DNA of 64,000 bases, from contig NZ_CP034346.1 in NCBI RefSeq assembly GCF_003991425.1, positions 1,773,501 through 1,837,500 of the forward strand. Reading direction: 5' to 3'. Below, one piece after another: positions 38,308-47,770 of the stretch (its first letter is position 1; each line of letters opens with the position of its first letter). The translations under genes and the position numbers were made by a program. The DNA is from Paenibacillus lutimineralis. GTDB lineage: Bacteria > Bacillota > Bacilli > Paenibacillales > Paenibacillaceae. Below the pieces are notes generated by a model. It saw only the letters and a list, made by a program, of their open reading frames with translations, was not told the origin of the DNA and ran no database searches.

Positions 38308-40998
38308 CTATTCGTCCCCTCCATCATTTTCACAGTTTTCAGGCGCAAAAAATCTCATTATGTTGCAGATCTCATCGTCCGGAACCACAATAGAGAACTT
38401 GCTGTTGAGGGAGTCGCACGCTTTCTTGACAAGGTAAAAGAAAGCCTTGTTTTGCTGAATATACGTCTCCCTTTGCGGGAACTTTGAGATTGGCTGGCTT
38501 CCGATCAATCGATCCAGCATACATCCCAAATGGCATAAAACCCCGACCAGCACATCTGGGAGCAACTTTTGACCGGATTGGACTTCAATCTCAGCAATTA
38601 CGCTGTGTATGCTTCTCAGGACTGTTTCACTGTCTCCGTATTTCAGCATGGAGGAAAAGGTTTGGCCTAATTTTGAGAGTATAGCCTCGTGGTCAATCAG
38701 TTTTTGAATGCTCGGGATCGCACTCCCCTCCAGGACCTCCGTCAGATTGAAATGCGGCACCGGAAAATCGACCTGAAACGTGCTGACAATGCAGAGGATT
38801 TTTCCGATTTTACTGATCGTGCTCAAACGGGCAACGAAATCGTTCTGGTCGGTGAGCTTCAGGGAGATCGCCTCGCACATGGAATTATGGTAATTTAGCT
38901 GGCTGTCAAGCACATTTTTCAGCAGGGCCGCACTTCCTTCTCCCGTTGTGCAGATGGTAAGGATAAAAAGCTTGGCAAACTGATCTTTTGCGGGCAGATT
39001 CGTATTCGCCTCGCTGAGTAGTTCATTGACGCGCAGTGTTTCCTGATAAATGTAGTCCAGCGGATACCCCAGCGCGGCTTTTCTGGCCGCGTCAATCACG
39101 TGCAGCGTGCTGACAAGCGGAATCGCCTTCGTCTGTATTCCCAGTTCTTTTTCAATATCCTCCGGGAAATTCATCAGGGAACCCATATCCACCAACAGCA
39201 GCACACCCGCCTCCGATGGGGACTTTTTCAGAAACTCCTTCAATTTCAAGTAAACATTTTGAGAGTTTTCGTCGAGAGAAGCATTGATGCCGACGGTGTA
39301 ATTGATGTCCAGCAGCCGATTTGCAGTCTCGGCCATGGAAGTCGCAGTACTGTTTCCGTGTGCAATCACAATTACACGCACTTTTGCGCTGCGATGGAAT
39401 CGATTCAGATCAAAAAATACCGCCAGGAAGCCGGCCTCGTCAATCGGCATGTTAACCTTGAATTTCTCATTAATTATTTCAAGGCTGCTTAGCGCTACCG
39501 AAAATTCGGCAGGCAGATTTTTACGAATCACATTAAGCTGCGGATTCACAATTTTACGGCCCTGTCGGATCCGATTGATAGAACTGTAAACATGTACGGC
39601 AAGGCCATACCGGACATTCTCTTCAAAATTCCGGTTCAGCTTCTCTTCCGCTTCTATGAGAACTCGGTCAACGATATAGATTATATCCATTCCGACAAGA
39701 TTGCGAATACTCGGAAAATCCTTTGTGCTCTCGGAAATCTTCGTATACTTTTCAAAATACAGCTGAATGTCACGATCAATTTCATTTTTTATCTGCGTTT
39801 CGTCTGTTCCTGCGTCCTTCAATTCTTGCATATGGGTATCAATCATGCCATAAATTGATTCCATGTCGTTATCGTTCCAGATTGCAGCGTGGGATTCACT
39901 ATTGAAAACGCAAAACCGCTTGTTGATCCCTATAAAGCGCTTCCATATTTGCCGATGTGTTGTTTCAAAACCGAGCCCCTGCCGAACATAATCCGGCAGG
40001 TCATGGCTGATAATGCACAGCTCACTCCTTTTCCTCGAAGCATAGTCGGAATATGCTTTCGCACAGATGATTTGAATATCGTTTTTCAGCTGTCCGACGT
40101 TGTTGGGACAATGGTAGCTGAGCAGTGACCGCATAGAGTTGACAGAGACAGAAATCGGTTTGCGCAAACGGGCGGATTCAGCTGTGAAAAAGCCGCTAAT
40201 CAGGTTCAACCGTTCATCGATGCTGCGTTCACTTAAGTTCGGAATTCTGATAATCATAGGAATTCTGCGGACAAAGGTATTTAACAGATTGGACTGCGGA
40301 TCCTCTGTTGTGGCACAGATAATCAACACCTTGGCGCGGCGCTCCGCATCTGTTTCACCCAGCCGGCGGTAAATTCCTTTGTCCATAAAGGTAAAAAGCA
40401 TTTCCTGCCCCTGCGGCGGCAAACGGTGAACCTCATCCAAAAATAGAATGCCCCCGTCAGCCTTTTCCAACAGCCCGGGCCTATCGGAATCGGCACCTGT
40501 ATAGGCGCCTTTTTTTGTGCCCATCAGTTGGCTGACCAGCAGCTGCGGGTTATCTGAATAATCAGCGCAGTTGAAGACGATAAACGGCGCTTTGTCGGCC
40601 AAATACCCCTTTTCCTTGACGTATTTGTAAATTAATTCGGCAAACATGGATTTTCCCGTGCCGGTTTCGCCAAACAGCAGAATATGCATCCCGTTCGGTG
40701 GATAAAGCACAGCTGCTTTAGCCTGTTCCACACAATGAAACATACTTTGGTTATTGCGCACAAACGCATTCAGCTGAGTCTCAGCGTCTTGCCGTGCCGC
40801 AGTATGTGAAATCCTATAATAGACGGGCTTTGATCCGTATTTTTCCGCTTTGCCCTCTGCACAGAGTCTGTTCAGATCATTGCTGACATTGGCGCGTGAC
40901 AGCCCTAGGCTGGCGGCCAGCTCTCCGGCAGTAACGCCGGCTTCTGCCGAAAGCCTGCTTAGCTTTTCTTCAATCAGATCAATTCGTTTCAAACCCAT
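38308..40998 (-). CDS. levR: LevR-type sigma-54-dependent activator with PRD and PTS domains
   Basis: The protein has 896 residues from the ATG at 40998. An N-terminal helix-turn-helix (about 1-60, AGVTAGELAASLGLSRANVS) is followed by a sigma-54 AAA+ ATPase: Walker A GETGTGKS, sigma-54 contact loop GAYTGA in place of GAFTGA, Walker B GGILFLDEVHRLP. Then come PRD1 (about 420-530), a mannose-type EIIA domain (RVIVIAHGNSTATSMAETAN, about 535-660) and further PTS/PRD segments to the end. Such proteins activate PTS operons when sugar flux dephosphorylates them. It is divergent from the PTS operon and upstream of HPr, EI and rpoN. Confidence 0.92.
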   Translation of the reverse strand: MGLKRIDLIEEKLSRLSAEAGVTAGELAASLGLSRANVSNDLNRLCAEGKAEKYGSKPVYYRISHTAARQDAETQLNAFVRNNQSMFHCVEQAKAAVLYPPNGMHILLFGETGTGKSMFAELIYKYVKEKGYLADKAPFIVFNCADYSDNPQLLVSQLMGTKKGAYTGADSDRPGLLEKADGGILFLDEVHRLPPQGQEMLFTFMDKGIYRRLGETDAERRAKVLIICATTEDPQSNLLNTFVRRIPMIIRIPNLSERSIDERLNLISGFFTAESARLRKPISVSVNSMRSLLSYHCPNNVGQLKNDIQIICAKAYSDYASRKRSELCIISHDLPDYVRQGLGFETTHRQIWKRFIGINKRFCVFNSESHAAIWNDNDMESIYGMIDTHMQELKDAGTDETQIKNEIDRDIQLYFEKYTKISESTKDFPSIRNLVGMDIIYIVDRVLIEAEEKLNRNFEENVRYGLAVHVYSSINRIRQGRKIVNPQLNVIRKNLPAEFSVALSSLEIINEKFKVNMPIDEAGFLAVFFDLNRFHRSAKVRVIVIAHGNSTATSMAETANRLLDINYTVGINASLDENSQNVYLKLKEFLKKSPSEAGVLLLVDMGSLMNFPEDIEKELGIQTKAIPLVSTLHVIDAARKAALGYPLDYIYQETLRVNELLSEANTNLPAKDQFAKLFILTICTTGEGSAALLKNVLDSQLNYHNSMCEAISLKLTDQNDFVARLSTISKIGKILCIVSTFQVDFPVPHFNLTEVLEGSAIPSIQKLIDHEAILSKLGQTFSSMLKYGDSETVLRSIHSVIAEIEVQSGQKLLPDVLVGVLCHLGCMLDRLIGSQPISKFPQRETYIQQNKAFFYLVKKACDSLNSKFSIVVPDDEICNIMRFFAPENCENDGGDE

Positions 40999-41162
40999 CA
41001 CCCTTATTCTCAGCGTAATTTTGAAGTAACTATAGTAAAAATATACGAACAAGTCAACTTAACTACCACCTTGCGAAACCAATCTAATTTCTGAAGGAAG
41101 CACTCATGGAAGCAACCCATTTATGGTATTAAGATGCTGACGACCGTCCTTTCAATCTGTTT

Positions 41163-41177
41163 TGGCACGGTTCTTGC
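41163..41177 (+). promoter_or_regulatory. Sigma-54 (-24/-12) promoter of the PTS operon
   Basis: TGGCACGGTTCTTGC matches the sigma-54 consensus TGGCAC-N5-TTGC exactly, with GG and GC ten bases apart. It stands 52 bases before the EIIA start in the divergent region between the activator and the PTS genes. Confidence 0.92.
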
Positions 41178-41228
41178 TAGTATAAATACAAGAATTATAT
41201 TTTGTAAAAGGTAAAGGTGATTTTACGA

Positions 41229-41553
41229 ATGGATATGGAAACAAGAGTTATGCAATTGATTGTTAAAAGCGGAGATGCAAAAAGCAAGGCCATGATGGCA
41301 ATCCGCAGCGCAAAAAACGGGAAACATTGAAGAGGCAAGAAAAGAGTTAGGAGAGGCAGGTGAATTCCTTACACAAGCACACGAAGTTCAGACCGACATT
41401 ATACAGGAGGAGGCGGAGGGGAACATTGAAAAAATTACCGTTTTAATGATACATGCGCAGGATCATCTGATGAACGCAATCACCGTGATTGATATGGCCA
41501 AGGAATTTGTCGACATGTATGAAAAAATTACAAAACTTTGTGAACGGGGATGA
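41229..41553 (+). pseudogene. PTS EIIA, lactose/cellobiose type, with one frameshift
   Basis: The first frame (ATG 41229) reads METRVMQLIVKSGDAKSKAM and continues to AAKNGK before stopping at 41328-41330. Shifting by one base near 41312-41322 (A6 run followed by CGGG) restores NIEEARKELGEAGEFLTQAH, EVQTDIIQEEAEG and AQDHLMNAITVIDMA to the stop at 41551-41553. The active histidine of this family lies in AQDHLMN. One inserted base separates a normal 107-residue EIIA from this broken one. A -1 slippage on the A run would give the wrong frame. Mutation or sequencing error are both possible. Confidence 0.85.
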
Positions 41554-41858
41554 CCAAAATGAAAAGGATAACTCTAGTTTGTGCTGCTGGAATGTCCACC
41601 AATTTACTGGTGACAAAGATGAATATAGCGTCTGTAAAAGAAAAGGTGGCGGTAAAAATTCAGGCTGTACCTGAAAGTGAATTTGAAAAGTATTCTAAAG
41701 AAACAGACATTTTGCTTCTTGGGCCTCAGGTTCGTTTCATGCTGCCGGAATTCAAGGCAAAATATGAGCCGGCTGGAATCAAGGTTGCAGTCATCAACAG
41801 TGCGGATTACGGAATGATGAATGGAGAAAAGGTATTGAAGGAAGCCTTGGCACTATGA
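41550..41858 (+). CDS. PTS EIIB, lactose/cellobiose type
   Basis: The 102-residue protein (99 if started at ATG 41559) shows the phosphocysteine motif CAAGMSTNLLV near its start and the LLGPQVRFML segment of the family. It accepts phosphate from EIIA and phosphorylates the incoming sugar in EIIC. Its start overlaps the stop of the EIIA frame. It is intact. Confidence 0.92.
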   Translation: MTKMKRITLVCAAGMSTNLLVTKMNIASVKEKVAVKIQAVPESEFEKYSKETDILLLGPQVRFMLPEFKAKYEPAGIKVAVINSADYGMMNGEKVLKEALAL

Positions 41859-41947
41859 AGATACCCCGGCTCCGAAAGCACCGGTGCGGCATCAATGAAG
41901 ATGGTATCTAATACATCAAAAAAACTAAAGGAAAGGCAGGGCTTCCC

Positions 41948-43262
41948 ATGAAAAAAAGTCCAGACAACCAAATTTCTGAAAAGCTAACCAAGTTTTCTGG
42001 AAAACTTCAGACAAACAAGTGGATAAATGCTCTTTCGTCTTCTCTGATGGCAACAATGCCCATACTCATGGTGGGTGCGTTGTGTTCATTAATCCGAGGT
42101 CTGCCCATAGGGGACGCGTATACCGAATTCCTTTCGAGCTCTGGCCTATCGGCAGTGTTAAGTGTCGGTGTTGCTACTTGCAACCTGATCGCACTGTTCT
42201 TCATCTGCGCTTTGGGTTTTAACCTTGGGAAGGCGCTCGAACAAAAGCCGTTTAATACAATAATCATCGCGCTCATGTCATTTTTGCTTGTGACCCCTCT
42301 GAGCACCACGGTTACTGACCCTGAAACCGGTGAATTTCTTGCCGAAGCGTTAGATGTGATTCCCATCAAGTGGCTCGGTGCTGAGGGCCTTTTCACAGCC
42401 ATCTTGATTGGTTATGCGTCAATAATCTTATATTCGTTCCTTGTCAACAAAAAAATCACAATTAGAATGCCTGAATCTGTCCCACCCATCGTTTCGCAGC
42501 CGTTTGAGGCGATTATACCTGCAATCATTGTTGCTGCATTGTTCCTTACTGTACAGGGCCTGTTCGGACTTACCTCCTTCGACAACCTGCATCAGTTCAT
42601 CTTTTCAGTCGTTCAACTTCCGCTCGCCTCACTTGGCAACGGGTTCGGCGCGTTCATCATTGCGATGTTATTCTCCTGTTTGTTGTGGGTGTTCGGTATT
42701 CACGGTTCAATGGTTGTTTTATCAATCATGCTGCCAATCTGGATGCCCGCAGCCATCCAAAACATGACGGCCTTCTCGACTGGAGCGGCACTTCCATACG
42801 ATTTGACCTTCGCTTTATATCTAATGATCATGCAGTTCCTTGGGGGCGACGGATGTCTGATAGGCCTCACCCTTACTATGCCAATCTTTGCAAAGTCGCA
42901 ACGCTACAAGGCGCTCGGCAAGGTTGCAGTGGTACCCGGAATATTCAACATTATTGAACCCATAGTATTCGGATTCCCAATTATGTTCAACCCGATTATG
43001 GCGATCCCCTTTATTGCTACTCCAATTTTGCTGATGAGTGTAACCTATGCGCTTATTAAAATCGGTTTTTTTGGTAACTCCGGCGTTGCTGATGACCGTA
43101 CCAACGATCCCCGGACCGATCATTGGCTTCCTGGTTGGAGGGGGGTTAAAGTTTGGCTTATGGATGCTCGTGATGGTCGTGATATCCTGCTTGATCTATC
43201 TGCCATTCTTTAAGATCTGCGACAAACAGGCACTTAAAGAAGAAAAACTGCAATCGGCCTAA
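41948..43262 (+). pseudogene. PTS EIIC, lactose/cellobiose type, with one frameshift near the C-terminus
   Basis: The main frame starts at ATG 41948 after GGAAAGGCAGGG and codes for the membrane channel (ALSSSLMATMPILMVGALCS..., GIHGSMVVLSIMLP, NIIEPIVFGFPIMFNP). At the T7 run 43066-43072 the frame is lost; a shift of one base gives IGFLVTPALLMTVPTIPGPIIGF and a final hydrophobic segment ending at 43262. The unshifted frame continues to 43213 with a hydrophilic tail unlike the family. A single extra T explains it. Without the tail the last membrane segments are missing. Confidence 0.85.
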
Positions 43263-43358
43263 ATCCAAGACTAAGCCGAGGCCTAATAATGTACTTCGAT
43301 TCTCCTGATATTAAATAGGTGAAATGAATCAACAAAAAAGAAAAAGGTGGTATTTCAA

Positions 43359-44333
43359 ATGTCCAATGTTACAAGACTTATAAATGCACATCGTACTCAA
43401 ATTGAGGCTATGACCGCTAAAGAACTAAAAGAGTCAATATTGCTTAGCGAGGGGCGCGTGATATTAGCCCAGAACTACGTTAGTTTTCCAACAGCACTCT
43501 GCCTCGGAACGACGAACGCAGAGCTTTCGCAGGCAATGGGCGCCGATATGCTACTCTTTAACGGCTACTCACTCGATGAAAATGCCAAGCAGTCGGGTTT
43601 ATATGTTCATGAATTTTCAAATTTGAAAGACTCTTCGTCATCATATTATCGTATTCCTGACATGCGGAAACTGATCGATATACCAATGGGCGTTTATCTC
43701 GAGTGCGGTGATATGGAAGACATATCGAACGCCTACTCCGAGACCTTTAGAAAATATCGCACCCCCAGTCCGGAAAATATCAAAAAGCTGCTGGAGGAGA
43801 AGGCGCAGTATGTGATACTCGGCGGCAACCCTGGAACGGGCGTTTCTTACGATGCCGTACTAAATGCTGTTCGTAGTACCAAAAAGCTCGTCGGCGATGA
43901 TATGCTGATCTTTGCAGGCAAGTGGGAGGACGGCGCGACCGAGCCTGTTATTGGCGACCCCATCAAGCCGCTGCAGTTCTACAAAGATTATATTAAAGAG
44001 CTTATTGATGCAGGAACCGATGTTATTTGTATGTCAATGCCCGGAAGCCGCTGGGGTATCGACGTGGACAGTATACGGGAACTGGTTACGTTTACACATA
44101 CCTACAAGCCAGGAACGCTCGCCATGTCATTCCTTGATGGGACTATAGAGGGTTCAGATGTGGATACCGTTCGTCAGTGTGCTCTCTGGAGCAAACAAAC
44201 GGGCGCAGATATACACGCCATCGGGGATGCAGGTCTTAGCGGCATGAGCGTGCCGGAAAACATCTATCAGCTTGCTTTGTCAATAAAGGGCCGTTGGAAG
44301 ACATGGGAAAGAATGGCGGCGTCGCGTAGATAA
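43359..44333 (+). CDS. TIM-barrel-like protein of PTS clusters (DUF7916-like)
   Basis: The 324-residue protein starts at ATG 43359 after AAAAAGGTGG. I recall similar proteins beside Lac-family PTS genes under the label DUF7916 or PEP-phosphonomutase-like, but that name is uncertain. Barrel-like elements are ADMLLFNGYSLD, VILGGNPGTGVSYDAVL, MLIFAGKWEDGATEP, DVICMSMPGSRWGID and DIHAIGDAGLSGM. The conserved acidic and glycine turns suggest an enzyme on a phosphorylated sugar or derived acid. Its stop overlaps the next start. Confidence 0.65.
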   Translation: MSNVTRLINAHRTQIEAMTAKELKESILLSEGRVILAQNYVSFPTALCLGTTNAELSQAMGADMLLFNGYSLDENAKQSGLYVHEFSNLKDSSSSYYRIPDMRKLIDIPMGVYLECGDMEDISNAYSETFRKYRTPSPENIKKLLEEKAQYVILGGNPGTGVSYDAVLNAVRSTKKLVGDDMLIFAGKWEDGATEPVIGDPIKPLQFYKDYIKELIDAGTDVICMSMPGSRWGIDVDSIRELVTFTHTYKPGTLAMSFLDGTIEGSDVDTVRQCALWSKQTGADIHAIGDAGLSGMSVPENIYQLALSIKGRWKTWERMAASRR

Positions 44334-44989
44334 TGAAAAATCTATTATTTTCACCATCCATGATGTGCGCTGACTTCGCCCAGCTTGCTGCGGAAACCCA
44401 AAAACTGGACGAAGCCGGCGCCGATATGTTCCATATAGACGTAATGGACGGCGTTTTTGTTCCGAACTTTGCCCTCGGCCCGGGTGATATCGCATGTATA
44501 CGAGCGAGCACCAGCAAGCCCATCGATGTCCATCTGATGATAGAAGACTCATTTCGCTATTGTGAATTGTTTGTATCGCTCGGAGCTGATATCATCTATA
44601 TTCATCCAGAGGCGGACAAACATCCGGCGCGCACTCTCGCAGCAATCACATCGCTCGGAAAGACTCCGGGGCTTGCCATCAATCCGGGCACCTCGCTCGA
44701 AAGCGTGAAAGAACTTCTCAATCTGTGCGACTTTGTACTGCTCATGACGGTGAATCCTGGATTCGCCGGGCAGAAGTACATCCCGTTTGTTACCGATAAG
44801 CTTCAACGACTCACAGAAATGAAGAGCAGCTACGGCTTTAAAATAGTGGTCGACGGCGCGATCTCGGACAGTAAGGTTCGCGAACTTGGCGCACTGGGGG
44901 CCGATGCCTTTGTTTTGGGTACTTCTGCGCTGTTCGGAAAGGCCCGGCCTTACAAAGATATTATTTCTGAGCTGAGGCAGCCTATATGA
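44333..44989 (+). CDS. Ribulose-phosphate 3-epimerase family protein (AlsE/Rpe-like)
   Basis: The 218-residue (beta/alpha)8 protein has the epimerase marks: LFSPSMMCADF, the metal-binding FHIDVMDGVFVPNF, VHLMIED, TVNPGFAGQKYIP and VVDGAISDSKV. Members epimerise ketose phosphates at C3 (ribulose-5-P or allulose-6-P). In a PTS locus, an allulose-6-phosphate-type role is more likely than the housekeeping pentose role. Start and previous stop overlap (ATAATG). Confidence 0.88.
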   Translation: MKNLLFSPSMMCADFAQLAAETQKLDEAGADMFHIDVMDGVFVPNFALGPGDIACIRASTSKPIDVHLMIEDSFRYCELFVSLGADIIYIHPEADKHPARTLAAITSLGKTPGLAINPGTSLESVKELLNLCDFVLLMTVNPGFAGQKYIPFVTDKLQRLTEMKSSYGFKIVVDGAISDSKVRELGALGADAFVLGTSALFGKARPYKDIISELRQPI

Positions 44990-45184
44990 GTCCCGCCGGC
45001 ACATCACAAGAGTATGTTTGTGATGCGCTGATATAATATCAAACCACATATGGCTACTGTATTAATAGTACGTACGTATCAAAGGTTTAAAAGTCCTGCG
45101 TGCTGGAGAGGGAATTTCTATGTTCATGGATAGCCCGCAGGGCTTGAAAAACCAAATAATAATAATGAGTGGAGGAAAGCATCA

Positions 45185-46246
45185 ATGAATAGGAATTTTT
45201 TAAAGAATAACAGCTCAGTCATGCGCGAGGAGATATTCGAACAGCCTCAGTTGCTGAGAGAAAGCCTTGAAACGAACAAAGAGATGATTAAAACTGTTTC
45301 GGCAGACGTAAAGGATAGAGGATGCCGCTCCGTCTATTTTACGGCGCGCGGTTCGAGCGAGCATGCATGTCTGCTCGCTCAATATATAATGGAAATATAC
45401 GGTGGGATACCCTCAAAGATTGTAAATCCTTCGGTGATTACGCTTTACCATGGCAACTTGGATATGTCTGGCTCGGTGACGATAGGAGTATCCCAGTCGG
45501 GTGGTGCAGAAGATGTTTCGATGGTGCTCGGTCATGCACGGAATCAGGGGGCTCTAACAATCAGCCTCACCAATATTCAAGGGGTTGTGGATAAGGCCGC
45601 CGAACACAATATGCACAATCATGTCGGCAATGAACGGGCCATGCCTGCCACAAAAACGTATATGTCGCAGGCATTGCTGCTTACAAAAATCATGGCCGAA
45701 ATAACTGGTAGTGCCGTGCTCAGGAACGCAGTAGATAACGTGCCTGACGCAATAGCCGCAGCGCTCGCTCATGAGAACCTTATCCGCGAGTACGCTAGCT
45801 ACTTCAGATATGCAAATTCAATCGATATCTTTTCACGTGGTATCACGCACGCGGCGATGAAAGAGGCTGAGCTGAAGATACAGGAGACGGCGAATGTCAG
45901 CGCTCGCGCTTACGCGGCGAGCGATTACAGCCACGGACCATTTTCCACAACAAGCCATATGAGGCCTTGTATTTTTACGCTTGTTGACAGTGTGACCGAT
46001 GACTTTACGATGAACCTTTACCGGAACATGCTCAAAAAGGATATATTCGCCATGGCCATCACGAACAAGCCCGAACTTGCTAAGGAGTTCCCTCTAGCGA
46101 TTGTGTTGCCCGAAAACTGTGAGGGAATATGCGGCGCGTTCTCTGCGGTTACGGTAATGCAGTTGTTCTCATGCTGGCTTGCTATCTATCGTGGTATTAA
46201 TCCCGACAAACCAGAAGGAGTGAGCAAAACGGTCGTGACTATCTAA
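45185..46246 (+). CDS. SIS-domain sugar-phosphate isomerase/deaminase
   Basis: The 353-residue protein has two SIS domains as in GlmS C-termini, AgaS and FrlB. SIS1 (about 45-170) shows YFTARGSSEHACLLAQY and TIGVSQSGGAEDVSMVL; SIS2 (about 205-340) shows FSRGITHAAMKEAELKIQE and ASDYSHGP. Such proteins isomerise or deaminate (amino)sugar 6-phosphates, or split fructosamine-6-phosphates. ATG follows GTGGAGGAAAG. With the epimerase and the DUF7916-like protein it probably channels the PTS product into glycolysis; the sugar is not identifiable. Confidence 0.85.
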   Translation: MNRNFLKNNSSVMREEIFEQPQLLRESLETNKEMIKTVSADVKDRGCRSVYFTARGSSEHACLLAQYIMEIYGGIPSKIVNPSVITLYHGNLDMSGSVTIGVSQSGGAEDVSMVLGHARNQGALTISLTNIQGVVDKAAEHNMHNHVGNERAMPATKTYMSQALLLTKIMAEITGSAVLRNAVDNVPDAIAAALAHENLIREYASYFRYANSIDIFSRGITHAAMKEAELKIQETANVSARAYAASDYSHGPFSTTSHMRPCIFTLVDSVTDDFTMNLYRNMLKKDIFAMAITNKPELAKEFPLAIVLPENCEGICGAFSAVTVMQLFSCWLAIYRGINPDKPEGVSKTVVTI

Positions 46247-46399
46247 ATGCATAAGGTATTCCTTTTGACGGGTTTAGCATACTGCTTTTTCAAGACTGAA
46301 ATAAAAAGAGTACTAAGGTTAACGGTCTGAACTGTGACCCTGTTTATGGACGGTTGAAAAAAACAGCCTTAGTTATACTGCTAATAGGTGGTCAAGCCC

Positions 46400-46797
46400 C
46401 TATTCTGTAGACATCGAAAAAAGCCCCCAGGCTGCAAGTTGGCGCCGGTAATATACCGGCGTCAACTTATTTAGTTTTCTATGTGGTCGATTCTGGTTAT
46501 AGAACTGGATATATGCCTCAATTCGCCTTTGTGCCTCATCCAAAGTTCGGATATCATAGGGATAGAGCCCTTTCGTCTATAGATGCGAGAAGAAGCTTTC
46601 CATAGAGGCATTATCATAACAATTGCCTCTGCGAGATATGCTGATTTGGGCGCCAACCTGTGGCAGCATGTCGTAGTAAGCGTAGGACGTGTACTGGAAC
46701 CCTTGGTCGCTGTGAACGATCAATCCAGACACGTCCTTCGTCCTTTCAAAGGCATTTCTCTGCAGGACCAATTCATTATCGTTTCGAAAGCTCATAT
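46400..46797 (-). pseudogene. IS3-family transposase OrfB, C-terminal remnant with amber stop
   Basis: The reverse strand reads LIVHSDQGFQYTSYAYYDML ... RRGNCYDNASMESFFSHL, the DDE-type catalytic end of IS3/IS150 transposases. The frame is broken by TAG at 46577-46579, after which it continues as TKGLYPYDIRTLDEAQRRIE ... FYNQNRPHRKLNKLTPVYYRRQ to a stop at 46400. A few residues appear lost near RNDNELVLQ. The N-terminal half and OrfA are missing; the break at about 46797 abuts transporter sequence on the other strand. Confidence 0.8.
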
Positions 46798-46978
46798 GGT
46801 TGGGGTTCGGTATTTCTGCCAGCAGTTCCAGCCATAGCACTGCTGTTGTTGACTGCACCTTATCTTCTGCCCGAATATCGGGACCCAATACCCGGCCGCT
46901 TGGATTTGTCAAGCGTCGTGCTGTCACTGTGCACCATTCTTCCGGCGATATATGGCCTTAAGGCCCTACTATTCGATT
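46798..46978 (+). pseudogene. Fragment of an MFS drug-resistance transporter (DHA2/EmrB type)
   Basis: The plus strand reads GWGSVFLPAVPAIALLLLTA ... GRLDLSSVVLSLCTILPAIYGLK, characteristic of helices 6-7 in 14-helix MFS exporters. Both ends are missing. The left end joins the IS3 remnant directly. Confidence 0.65.
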
Positions 46979-47370
46979 CGATCGCAGTATTTATCATTGG
47001 CTGTCCAGCGCATCGCCGAGACGATCCAACAACACCTTCGTTCCGTGCTCGCGCTGTTCGGGTGTATCGAGATCGTCTAAGAATACGCCCTGTTCGGTAT
47101 AAATCAAGGGAAAATAATGAGAATATAACAATGCTATAAAAAGAGGTTTTTTACGATGGTAACAAGAGCACTTTTCCAACTAGTGAACGTACTCATCTCG
47201 GGTGCCTCCTTCAAGCTTTTCGCTCTTTTGATGTCACGGTAACCGTACCATAAGTAGTATTAAAGAAGATTCATTGCTTACGTATAAATTTATTCTATTA
47301 AATACAAATACTATCTACTCTACTACAACAATTTACTGTTAAAATATCCTTGTTGAAAGGAGTTTAAATA
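46979..47370. other. Degraded intergenic DNA between remnants
   Basis: The reverse strand holds a 35-codon stretch ([20 protein letters not shown]...) that looks protein-like and could be the tail of a lost regulator, but no family is recognised. The remainder is AT-rich and featureless apart from the ribosome site AAAGGAG just before 47371. Confidence 0.4.
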
Positions 47371-47732
47371 ATGAATGAAGAGATCGTTAGAAAGGTTCTT
47401 GCCTTTCGTCAAAACCGTAATTGAGAGCAGTTCCATAATCCAAAAGATTTGGCTATTTCAATAAGCATAGAGTCATCTGAACTCCTAGAGAACTTTCAAT
47501 GGAATCATCAGAGGAAGCTTTACATATAAAGAAAGATGATATTGCAGACGAGTTGACGGATGTATTCATTTATTCGATTTATATGGCAGAAGTTTTAGAT
47601 TTTAGGATTGAAGAGCTGATTCTAAACAAGCTGAAAAAGAATGAAGTAAAATACCCTGTCAAAACCGCGATGAAAAAAGCAAAGGATCGTCGGATGTACG
47701 AAGGCCGGTGCCTGATCGCGCTTGTATTGTAG
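47371..47732 (+). pseudogene. MazG-like nucleotide pyrophosphohydrolase, broken
   Basis: ATG 47371 after GAAAGGAG opens MNEEIVRKVLAFRQNRN, then TGA at 47422-47424 replaces an expected TGG. The frame goes on with EQFHNPKDLAISISIESSEL and LENFQW, then loses one base near 47500 and continues in another frame as SSEEALHIKKDDIADELTDV ... KKAKDR. The EXXE and EXXD metal-binding motifs of the family are recognisable. Two independent lesions mark it as a true pseudogene. Confidence 0.8.
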
Positions 47733-47770
47733 AAAGGCAAGCGTGAATCGATGAAACGGAGTGATTACAA

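Noticed and set aside
41310..41330. Programmed -1 frameshifting in EIIA at A AAA AAC
   Set aside because: The heptamer is in the right register for -1 slippage, but the downstream EIIA sequence is in the +1 frame, so slippage would lead to an early stop.
46436..46470. GC-rich inverted repeat (GTTGGCGCCGGTA / TACCGGCGTCAAC) as an IS end or terminator
   Set aside because: It lies inside the C-terminal coding part of the IS3-type transposase (LTPVYYRRQ), so it is explained by coding sequence, and no T run follows.
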